Assembly: GCA_964608495.1 (NCBI GenBank)
Contig: CAZSOQ010000019.1
Span: forward strand, 1 to 35,790
Direction: 5' to 3'
Length of the DNA stretch: 35,790 nucleotides
Source of the DNA: JAKORR01 sp964608495
GTDB taxonomy: Bacteria; Armatimonadota; Zipacnadia; Zipacnadales; FEN-943
Position numbers and translations under genes: made by a program. The notes below the pieces were generated by a model. The model searched no databases and was not told the DNA's origin. It saw only the letters and a list, made by a program, of their open reading frames with translations. Below are positions 7,358 to 14,024 of this stretch, piece by piece (position 1 is the stretch's first letter; every line of letters begins with the position of its first letter).

Positions 7358-8277
7358 CCAGCGCGCCGGTGGATATGAGCGTACAGGTGGGGCCGCTGGC
7401 CCTCCGGTCGCCGGTGACGGTGGCGTCCGGCACCTTCGGCTTCGGCGAGGAGTACGCCGCCTACGTGGACCTCACCTCGCTCGGCGCCATCGTGACCAAG
7501 GCGGTTACCCTCGAGCCCAGGACGGGCAACCCGGGCCCGCGCGTGTGGGAGACCAGCGCCGGGATGCTCAATTCCATAGGCCTCCAGAACCCCGGTATTG
7601 AAGCGGTGGTAGCCGAGAAGCTGCCCGGGCTGGTGAGTCTGGGCGTGCCGGTGATCGTGAACATCGCTGGCGAGACAGTGGGCGAGTACGTGGAGCTGGC
7701 GCGCAGGCTCGGGCAGGTCGAGGGCCTGGCCGCGCTTGAGGTCAACGTGTCCTGCCCGAACGTGGACCGCGGCGGGATGGAGTTCTGCGCGGACCGCACG
7801 GCGCTGGCGGAAGTCGTGGCGGCCGTCCGCGATGCCACGCACCTGCCCCTGGTGGTGAAGCTCTCGCCGAACGTGGGCGACATCGTGCCCGTGGCCGAGA
7901 CGGCGCTGACGGCCGGGGCGGCCGTGCTGTCGCTGATCAACACGCTCGTGGGCATGGCGATAGACGCGCGACGGCGCAGGCCGCGGCTCGTGCGAGGCAC
8001 CGGCGGCCTGTCGGGGCCGGCCATCAAGCCTGTCGCCCTGGCCATGGTCTGGCGTGTCTGGCGGGCGCTGCGCTGCCCCATCATCGGTATGGGCGGCATC
8101 ATGACCGGCGAGGACGCCGCCGAGTTCCTGCTCGCCGGCGCCGCGGCTGTGGCCGTCGGCACCGCCAGCTTCGTTGACCCCACCTCGGCGTGCCGCGTGG
8201 GCCTCGAGCTCGACGAGTTCTGTCGCCGCGAGGGTGTGGCCGCCGTCGCTGAGCTGACGGGAGCCCTGCGGGCGTGA
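7354..8277 (+). CDS. pyrD: Dihydroorotate dehydrogenase, class 1B catalytic subunit
   Basis: This FMN enzyme oxidises dihydroorotate to orotate in pyrimidine synthesis; with PyrK it forms the NAD-dependent heterotetramer. At 307 residues it has normal family length. Visible motifs are SPVTVASGTFGFG near the N-terminus, KAVTLEPRTGNPGPR, MLNSIGLQNPG, and the catalytic cysteine Cys134 in NVSCPNV. Cysteine, not serine, marks class 1. KLSPN, GGLSGPAIKP and the phosphate-binding IIGMGGI follow. The direct overlap with pyrK supports the class 1B assignment over fumarate- or quinone-linked forms. Confidence 0.96.
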   Translation: MTSAPVDMSVQVGPLALRSPVTVASGTFGFGEEYAAYVDLTSLGAIVTKAVTLEPRTGNPGPRVWETSAGMLNSIGLQNPGIEAVVAEKLPGLVSLGVPVIVNIAGETVGEYVELARRLGQVEGLAALEVNVSCPNVDRGGMEFCADRTALAEVVAAVRDATHLPLVVKLSPNVGDIVPVAETALTAGAAVLSLINTLVGMAIDARRRRPRLVRGTGGLSGPAIKPVALAMVWRVWRALRCPIIGMGGIMTGEDAAEFLLAGAAAVAVGTASFVDPTSACRVGLELDEFCRREGVAAVAELTGALRA

Positions 8278-8308
8278 GCGCGACAAGGGCCCTCCCCGCC
8301 CCGATCAG

Positions 8309-9457
8309 GTGGCCAAGCCAGTGAAGACCCTGCCCAAGGTGACCATCCCGACCCAGACCCACGACAGGCTCCGCGCGCTCGCCGCCCAGGTCCTGGCCGG
8401 CGCGCGCGGCGAGCTTGCCGACGGCACCGCCTACTGGCGCCCCGACGGCGAGGGCCGGTACGACGGCGTCTGGCTGCGCGACTTCTGCTACGCGGTCGAG
8501 GGCGCGGCCGACCTGCTCCCCGACGAGGCCATTCTGCCCGTCGTGGACCTCTTCCTCAGGCACCAGCGCGATGACGGCTCGATCCCCACGCGCGTGATGG
8601 CCGACGGGCAGCCCGACTACCTCGAGGGGCCGCGCGAGGCGCCCATCGGCTCCGCACCCCCCACCGACAACCCCAGCTTCCTGGCGAAGACGATCTGCGC
8701 CTACGTCGAGCGCACCGGCGACTGGCGGGCCCTGTGCCACCGCCTGCACGCGCTGACGCTCGCCGTGGACTCGGTGCCGCGCGACCGCGACGGCCTGGTC
8801 GTGATAGACCCCGCCGTGCCCGGGTCCGGCTACGGCTTCACCGACTGCATCGCCAAGACGGGCAGGGAGCTCTTCAGCTCCCTGCTTACCTGGGAGGCCT
8901 TCCGCCGCCTCGCCGAGACCTGCCGCCGATGGGAGCTCCACGAGGAGGCGCACGACTGGTACGAACGAGCCCAGCCCATGGAGGCCGCGATCGGCGGGTT
9001 CTACGAGCCCGACTGGGGCATGTTCATGGCGGCGACGCGGGACGGCCGACAGATTGACGTATGGGGTAGCGCCTACGCGTGCGTCATCGGCGCCACGAGC
9101 AGCAAGCAGCGAGGGACGGTCAGGGCCTGGCTGCTCGGCAGGCCCCAGGCCTGGGGCTGGCGAGCGCACGTGCGCCACCTGCCCGCGGGCGAGCATTGGG
9201 CTAGCCTGCTCAGGCCCGTGGAGCCCGAGACGTACCAGAACGGCGGCTACTGGGCCGTGGCCACGGGGTGGGTCGCCCAGGTGCTTTTCACGCAGGACAA
9301 GGCCCTGGCGCGGAGCATCATCGAGGACGTCCTCGCCGAGTTCGAGGACTTCGGCGTGATGGAGTGGATCCACCCCGAGAGGGGGCGCCACACGCGGTCC
9401 TACGTGGCCAGCGTGTGCAACGTCCTCGCCTCGGTCGCGCCCTCGCGGAAGCTCTAG
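8309..9457 (+). CDS. Six-hairpin glycosidase-like protein
   Basis: A 382-residue protein without signal peptide. DGVWLRDFCYAVEGAADLLP (~46-66), a periodic alternation of helices, and GGYWAVATGWV (~311) recall (alpha/alpha)6-barrel glycosidases such as amylo-1,6-glucosidases and GH15-like enzymes, in which a W.RD segment lies in the active site. That placement is by pattern, and I cannot assign a substrate. The GTG at 8309 is chosen because it is the first in-frame start after pyrD; its ribosome site is poor and a GTG at 8321 is possible. It lies 31 bases after pyrD and 37 before a cupin gene, so it probably belongs to the same transcript. A cytosolic role on storage glucan or another oligosaccharide would be a guess. 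Confidence 0.7.
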   Translation: MAKPVKTLPKVTIPTQTHDRLRALAAQVLAGARGELADGTAYWRPDGEGRYDGVWLRDFCYAVEGAADLLPDEAILPVVDLFLRHQRDDGSIPTRVMADGQPDYLEGPREAPIGSAPPTDNPSFLAKTICAYVERTGDWRALCHRLHALTLAVDSVPRDRDGLVVIDPAVPGSGYGFTDCIAKTGRELFSSLLTWEAFRRLAETCRRWELHEEAHDWYERAQPMEAAIGGFYEPDWGMFMAATRDGRQIDVWGSAYACVIGATSSKQRGTVRAWLLGRPQAWGWRAHVRHLPAGEHWASLLRPVEPETYQNGGYWAVATGWVAQVLFTQDKALARSIIEDVLAEFEDFGVMEWIHPERGRHTRSYVASVCNVLASVAPSRKL

Positions 9458-9494
9458 CGCTGGTGACGCAGGGCCGGCCCGGAGGTGGTGGCTC

Positions 9495-9845
9495 GTGGCG
9501 AAGCGCCGGTCGTACAGGACCCTCGACGGCAGCAGAGCATGGGAGCTCGTGCGCCCCGAGGACGGTAGCGAGCGGATGAGCGTGGCGCGAGCCCGCGTGG
9601 ACGCCGGGCAGCGGACCCTTGCCCACAGGCACCGCACTAGCGACGAGGTCTACTACGTGCTGAGCGGCGACGGCACGGTCGTGGTGGCGGGGTGCGAGAC
9701 GGCGGTGCGGCCCGGCGACGTGGTGCTGATCCCGGCGGGCGCCGAGCACTGGGTCGCCAGCGGCCACCGGGGCCTGGAGCTGCTGTGCCTATGCTCGCCG
9801 CCCTACGAGCATGACGACACGGACCTGACGGGGACGCAGGAATGA
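9495..9845 (+). CDS. Small single-domain cupin protein
   Basis: A 116-residue protein that is almost entirely one cupin beta-barrel. The first cupin motif is seen in LAHRHRTSDEVYYVLSGDGT (~37-56), with two histidines and a glutamate positioned to bind a metal. The second motif, RPGDVVLIPAGAEHWV (~73-88), supplies the last histidine. Such small cupins include isomerases, dioxygenases and sugar-binding proteins, so no reaction can be named. The GTG start at 9495 has GGAGG nine bases upstream. The stop overlaps the next ATG (ATGA at 9842), tying it to the small protein downstream. Confidence 0.88.
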   Translation: MAKRRSYRTLDGSRAWELVRPEDGSERMSVARARVDAGQRTLAHRHRTSDEVYYVLSGDGTVVVAGCETAVRPGDVVLIPAGAEHWVASGHRGLELLCLCSPPYEHDDTDLTGTQE

Positions 9846-10144
9846 CGAAGGAGGACCTGCCGCAGGAGCTACGCCAGCGCGTCGAGGCTGCGGAGCAGCG
9901 GCTGGGGCGGCGCTTGGTGTTGCGCGGCGCGCGCTGGCCCGACCCGACCCTGCGGGGACGGGTGACCCGGCGGGCGGGGGCTCTTGTGTTAGAATACCGC
10001 GACGATGTGGTAGGTTTCTTCTGGCACTACGACATCATCAGTGAGCTGTTAGACCATGTCGAGAAGGACCATCTGGAGATCACCTTGCGCGACCGTGAAC
10101 ACCCAAGCATCGAGGACCCTCCGCGGCTTGGCCCCGAGGACTAG
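9842..10144 (+). CDS. Small conserved-looking protein of unknown function
   Basis: I do not recognise this 100-residue protein. It is highly charged with no membrane segment or signal peptide. Residues ~5-25 look helical (EELRQ-type, rich in Glu, Arg and Leu), followed by beta-like LVLEYRDDVVGFFWHYDI and an amphipathic helix around LLDHVEKDH. The C-terminus is Pro/Asp-rich. The start is well supported by the ATGA overlap with the cupin, and GGAGG-like AAGGAGG bases follow rather than precede it, so translational coupling is likely. An extended -10-like TGTTAGAAT at 9987-9995 inside the gene may serve the foldase downstream. Confidence 0.7.
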   Translation: MTKEDLPQELRQRVEAAEQRLGRRLVLRGARWPDPTLRGRVTRRAGALVLEYRDDVVGFFWHYDIISELLDHVEKDHLEITLRDREHPSIEDPPRLGPED

Positions 10145-11144
10145 GCGAGCCAGGCCGGCTCTGCTCGCGGCGGTGACGCTGCTGGCCGCGGCCGTGCTGC
10201 TCGGCTGCCTGGGGGCGGGATGTGCCGGCAACCGGGTCATGGCCCGGGTCGGCAAGGGCGTTGTGCGCCACGACGAGTGGATGCGGCAGTTGGTGAGGGA
10301 GCAAGGGGCGGAGGAGTTGCTGGCCCTGGTGGACGAGGCCATCATCCGCCAGGAGGCGGCCAAGCTGGGTGTGGCGCCGGACGGCCAGGCGACGCAGGCG
10401 AAGACTGGCGAAGTGGTGGCCCTGATGGGCTCGCAGTCGGCGCTCGACGAGCGCCTGCAGTCGCTGCGCATGACGATGGACGATCTCAGGCGCCGGGCGG
10501 AGAGCCTGGCGCTGCTGGACGCGGTGGTGCGCAAGCAGGTTAGGGTGTCGCAAGCCGAGGTGGCGGCCTACCACCAGGAGCACAGGAAGGACTTCCGCCG
10601 CGGGCCGACCGTCCGCGTGCGGCTCATGCTCTTCGCCACGAAGGAGAACGCCGACGCCGTGATGACGGCCCTCAAGGCCGGCGGCGACTTCGCGGGATTG
10701 GCCAAAGAGCTCTCGGACGACCCCGGCACGAAGGACGCCGGTGGCGACACCGGATGGTTCGAAGAAGGGGACTACGCGCCGGAGATCAGCCGGGTGGCCC
10801 TCAAGCTGGACCCGGGCCAGCTAAGCCCGGTCTTCAAGGGTCCCGACGGCTGGTACATCCTGCGCTGCGAGGGCAAGCGCCCTGCAGGCGAACTGCCCCC
10901 CGAAGAGGTGCAGGACCGCATCCAGAACCGGCTCGTTCAGCAGAAGCTTCTCGAAGAGCGGGCCAAGTGGCTCATCCAGAAGCGCTCCGAGGCCGCCATC
11001 GTGGTCAAGGACCGCCGGCTCGCCAAGCCCTTGCAGGCCCTCCTGGCCACAGCGCCCCCGCCGACCCCCTTGCCGGGGCTGATGACGCCCGACCGCATGT
11101 TCCTGCAGACCCCTCCGGCCCCCACCGGGATCGGGGGCCCTTGA
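10128..11144 (+). CDS. Parvulin-type peptidyl-prolyl isomerase, exported foldase
   Basis: A 338-residue exported protein with SurA/PrsA-like layout. The signal sequence ARPALLAAVTLLAAAVLLGC ends in a plausible lipobox with Cys27, so it may be a lipoprotein; Cys32 is an alternative. Helical chaperone segments at ~40-150 precede a parvulin domain at ~160-255 (VRVRLMLFATKENAD, KELSDDPGTKDAGGDTGWF, PVFKGPDGWYILR). A helical segment follows, and then a Pro-rich tail (ATAPPPTPLPG). It should help fold exported proteins by proline isomerisation. The TTG at 10128 is preferred, with GAGGA upstream and a 17-base overlap with the previous gene. A GTG at 10095 or ATG at 10056 would give a longer, less signal-like N-terminus. 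It is followed at 44 bases by folP. Confidence 0.88.
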   Translation: MAPRTRRARPALLAAVTLLAAAVLLGCLGAGCAGNRVMARVGKGVVRHDEWMRQLVREQGAEELLALVDEAIIRQEAAKLGVAPDGQATQAKTGEVVALMGSQSALDERLQSLRMTMDDLRRRAESLALLDAVVRKQVRVSQAEVAAYHQEHRKDFRRGPTVRVRLMLFATKENADAVMTALKAGGDFAGLAKELSDDPGTKDAGGDTGWFEEGDYAPEISRVALKLDPGQLSPVFKGPDGWYILRCEGKRPAGELPPEEVQDRIQNRLVQQKLLEERAKWLIQKRSEAAIVVKDRRLAKPLQALLATAPPPTPLPGLMTPDRMFLQTPPAPTGIGGP

Positions 11145-11187
11145 TGACCAGCGGGAGGCAGGCCGACGAGAGGGAGAGGATGAGCAG

Positions 11188-12414
11188 ATGATGGAGCATC
11201 GGGCTCGCGTGCTGGTACTCCAGACGCGAGAGGACGCGGAGCGCGAGATCGGCGGGCTCGGCCTGCAGGAGCCGGCGCTGCAATGGCTGGCCGCCAAGAG
11301 CCGCGTGGTGGCCGTCCGCCTGGAGCACGTCACCGGCCGGGCCGCCGCGCTGCTCAAGCAGGAATGCCTGGCGGTGGGTTGCGATTGTGTGGTGGCGCCG
11401 CAGGTCGCGAGCTTCGACGATACGCCCAGGCCCGTGATCGTGCTGGCGACGCCGCGGCAGTACGCGCGCCTGCTCGAGCGGCTCCCGGGGCAGGCGATGG
11501 GGCTGGCGGTGCTGGGCGACGCGCTCCGGGCGGTGCTGGCGGCCTACGAGGGCTGCCGGCGGCCCCGCTGGACCTGCCGCGGGCGTGAGGCCGGCACCGA
11601 CCGCGGCACGGTCGTGGTGGGCATCATCAACGTGACGAGCGACTCCTTCTCCGGCGACGGCCTGGGCGGTGACCTCGAGGCGGCGGTGGAGCAGGGCAGG
11701 ACCTTCGCGGAAGCCGGAGCCGCGGTCCTCGACGTGGGGGCTGAGTCCACGCGGCCCGGCAGCCTGCCCGTCTCGATCGAGGAGCAGATAGCGAAGGTGG
11801 TGCCGGTCGTGCGAGCGCTGGCCGAGCAGACCGACGCTCTGGTATCGGTTGACACGCAGTTCTCGGAGGTGGCGCGCGCGGGCCTCGAGGCCGGCGCGGC
11901 GATAGTGAACGACGTGAGCGGGCTGCGCGGCGAGGGGATGGTCGAGACCGTGGCCGAGCACGGGGCCGGCGCGGTGATCATGCACATGCTCGGCGAACCC
12001 CGCACGATGCAGGCCCACCCCAGGTACAAGGACCTGATGACCGAGGTCTACGACTTCCTGTGCCGGCGCGTCGAAGCGGCCCTGCAGGCCGGCGTGGCCG
12101 AGGACGCCCTGGCGGTGGACCCGGGCTTCGGGTTCGGCAAGACCGTGCAGCACAACCTCGAGCTCCTCCGGCGGCTGCGGGAGATGCACTCCCTGGGGCG
12201 CCCCGTGCTCATCGGGACGTCCCGCAAGTCCACGATCGGGAAGGTGCTCGACAGACCTGCGGGCGAGCGCGTCCTGGGAACGGCGGCCACCTGCGCTGTG
12301 GCGATCGCCCACGGGGCGCACGCGATCCGGGTCCACGACGTCAGTGACATGGTGCAAGTGGCCAGGATGACCGACGCCATCCTCGACGGCTGGGATAGCG
12401 ATGCGGCAGACTGA
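11188..12414 (+). CDS. folP: Dihydropteroate synthase with N-terminal extension
   Basis: FolP joins p-aminobenzoate to 6-hydroxymethyl-dihydropterin pyrophosphate, the step blocked by sulfonamides. The catalytic TIM barrel occupies ~145-400. VGIINVTSDSFSGDG carries the first diphosphate loop, DVGAESTRPGS the second, then SVDTQ, AIVNDVSG, DPGFGFGKT and LIGTSRKSTIG. About 140 residues precede it, an extension also known from some Firmicutes DHPS; its role is unknown to me. It contains HVTGRAAALLKQECLAVG and ends in a Cys/Arg-rich linker. The ATG at 11188 has AGGGAGAGGA upstream; 11191 is an equal alternative. The last 14 bases overlap the cyclo-ligase gene, a second folate enzyme. Confidence 0.96.
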   Translation: MMEHRARVLVLQTREDAEREIGGLGLQEPALQWLAAKSRVVAVRLEHVTGRAAALLKQECLAVGCDCVVAPQVASFDDTPRPVIVLATPRQYARLLERLPGQAMGLAVLGDALRAVLAAYEGCRRPRWTCRGREAGTDRGTVVVGIINVTSDSFSGDGLGGDLEAAVEQGRTFAEAGAAVLDVGAESTRPGSLPVSIEEQIAKVVPVVRALAEQTDALVSVDTQFSEVARAGLEAGAAIVNDVSGLRGEGMVETVAEHGAGAVIMHMLGEPRTMQAHPRYKDLMTEVYDFLCRRVEAALQAGVAEDALAVDPGFGFGKTVQHNLELLRRLREMHSLGRPVLIGTSRKSTIGKVLDRPAGERVLGTAATCAVAIAHGAHAIRVHDVSDMVQVARMTDAILDGWDSDAAD

Positions 12415-13003
12415 AGAGGCGCGCAAGAGCCGCCTGCGGGCAGCCGCCTGGCGTCGCCGCAACCGCCTGAAGCCCGCCGACATCGAGGCCAAGAGCCGGG
12501 AGATCGCCCGGCGCGTCCTGCTGCTGCGCCTCTGGACCCAGGCCCGCGTTGTCCTCTCCTACTGCGCCTTCAACAGCGAGGTGCGCACTGAGCAGTTGAT
12601 CGAGGCGGCGCTGGCCGAGGGCAAGCGCGTGGCGCTGCCCCGCGTCAACCGACAAGAGCGCAGCCTGGACCTATACTACGTCAGAGGACTGGGCGAGGAA
12701 TGGGTAGCACCCGGAACCTGGCGGATACCCGAGCCCCTGCCCGACCGATGCGAGCCCGCCTGCGTCGAGGACCTGGACCTCGTCCTCGTCCCGGGCGTGG
12801 CCTTCGATACGGTAGGCGGCAGGATCGGGTACGGTGGCGGCTACTACGACCGCCTGCTCCACGCCCTGCGCCAGGATCAGCAGCAGAAGGCTGTGGGCCT
12901 GGCCTTCGAGGACCAGATCGTCGAGGACGTGCCCCTGAGCTTCTTCGATTTCCGCGTGCCCATCATCGTCACCAACCGGCGGGTCATCTCGGCTCTCTCC
13001 TGA
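12401..13003 (+). CDS. 5-formyltetrahydrofolate cyclo-ligase
   Basis: This enzyme (MTHFS, YgfA/Fau family) uses ATP to convert 5-formyl-THF to 5,10-methenyl-THF, rescuing an inactive folate. The 200-residue length is typical. The N-terminal basic helix AARKSRLR-type (RKSRLRAAAWRRRN) is the family start. The nucleotide and folate signature GRIGYGGGYYDRLL is at ~142-155, preceded by LVLVPGVAFD. It overlaps folP by 14 bases, so both are expressed together as a folate pair. A hairpin over its stop codon probably ends the long plus-strand operon that starts near argH. Confidence 0.95.
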   Translation: MRQTEEARKSRLRAAAWRRRNRLKPADIEAKSREIARRVLLLRLWTQARVVLSYCAFNSEVRTEQLIEAALAEGKRVALPRVNRQERSLDLYYVRGLGEEWVAPGTWRIPEPLPDRCEPACVEDLDLVLVPGVAFDTVGGRIGYGGGYYDRLLHALRQDQQQKAVGLAFEDQIVEDVPLSFFDFRVPIIVTNRRVISALS

Positions 13004-13008
13004 GAGCC
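12991..13008 (+). terminator. Terminator-like hairpin overlapping the cyclo-ligase stop
   Basis: A perfect 7-bp stem GGCTCTC (12991-12997) with GAGAGCC (13002-13008) and a four-base loop, followed by TT. It contains the stop codon of the gene. It is short and lacks a long T tract, so it is a candidate only. Confidence 0.4.
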
Positions 13009-13085
13009 TTGCCACCAGGGCGGCCGGGCGGAGAAGATCTTTTGCCGATTCGGCGGCCAAGAAAGGGGGAGGAGATTCGGCCCCG

Positions 13086-13832
13086 ATGAAGAAAAACAAA
13101 AACAGAGGATTCACAACACCACAGGTGGTGATGAGAATGCGCCGGGGATTCACGCTCATTGAGTTGCTGGTAGTGATCGCGATTATCGCGATCCTCGCGG
13201 CGATCCTCTTCCCTGTCTTCGCCCGGGCTCGCGCCAAGGCGCGCCAGGCAAGCTGCACGTCCAACGTCAAACAGATGATGCTCGGCCTGATGATGTACGT
13301 GCAGGACTACGACGAGAAGTTTATGTACTGGACTACGGGCATAGGTGACGCCAACCCATCGAGCATGGCTTGGTGGGCCTCGGTCTACCCCTACATCAAG
13401 AACACGGGTGTCTACTGCTGCCCGGAGGCCAACACCTCCAACGTAGACTACGCCACCTACCACTACCACAACACGCACTTCTGGCTCTCCCCCAGCAATA
13501 TCTACGGCATGAACCCGAACGTGCAGTACCGCGCGAACGGGCTGAAGATCGGGCAGATCCCGGCCCCGTCCACGCTGATCGTGATCGGGGACTCCTGCCA
13601 CGGGATGGGCGACGACTGGCGGATGTGCTTCCCGAACGCGCCGGGCTCCTGGAGCTCCAGCCCACAGAAATGCGTCAACGCGCGCACCAACATGCTCGAG
13701 AGCTACGCCCGTCACAACGGCGGCAACCTCTACGGCTTCGCTGACGGGCACACCAAGTGGATGAAGTGCAGCGACGCCTACGACAAGATGCGCAACACGG
13801 CGACGCGCTACGACTACTGGCTCATACCCTAG
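13086..13832 (+). CDS. DUF1559-type pseudopilin (second copy)
   Basis: A 248-residue protein with the prepilin signature FTLIELLVVIAIIAILAAI and then FPVFARARAKARQASCTSN, identical over most of this stretch to the protein at 2139-2795. The rest has diverged. The H-X9-DG motif is present (His, nine residues, DG in FADGHTKWM). Aromatic and Asn-rich segments between (WWASVYPYI, YHYHNTHFW) fit an exposed globular head. The ATG at 13086 gives a 21-residue basic leader. GTG/ATG at 13128-13131 or ATG at 13137 (MRRGFTL) would give the usual short leader and are serious alternatives. GGAGGAG lies 14 bases before 13086, so the start is uncertain. It stands alone downstream of the folate genes and converges with the next gene. 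Confidence 0.92.
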   Translation: MKKNKNRGFTTPQVVMRMRRGFTLIELLVVIAIIAILAAILFPVFARARAKARQASCTSNVKQMMLGLMMYVQDYDEKFMYWTTGIGDANPSSMAWWASVYPYIKNTGVYCCPEANTSNVDYATYHYHNTHFWLSPSNIYGMNPNVQYRANGLKIGQIPAPSTLIVIGDSCHGMGDDWRMCFPNAPGSWSSSPQKCVNARTNMLESYARHNGGNLYGFADGHTKWMKCSDAYDKMRNTATRYDYWLIP

Positions 13833-14024
13833 CGCGTCGAGGCCACGTCCGGCAATCGAGCGGGCCGGCTTCCCTTGCAGGCGGCTTCGGTGAGGCAGGC
13901 CGGCAGGGACGCGCCCGGCAGTAGTCGGGTGCGTTGCCTGCTTGGCATGCCCCCGGCCACAGCGCCGATGGGGCTGCAGCCGGGCCGCCGGCTTCCTGCG
14001 AGCGCTGCCATCCGCTCCGAGTCC

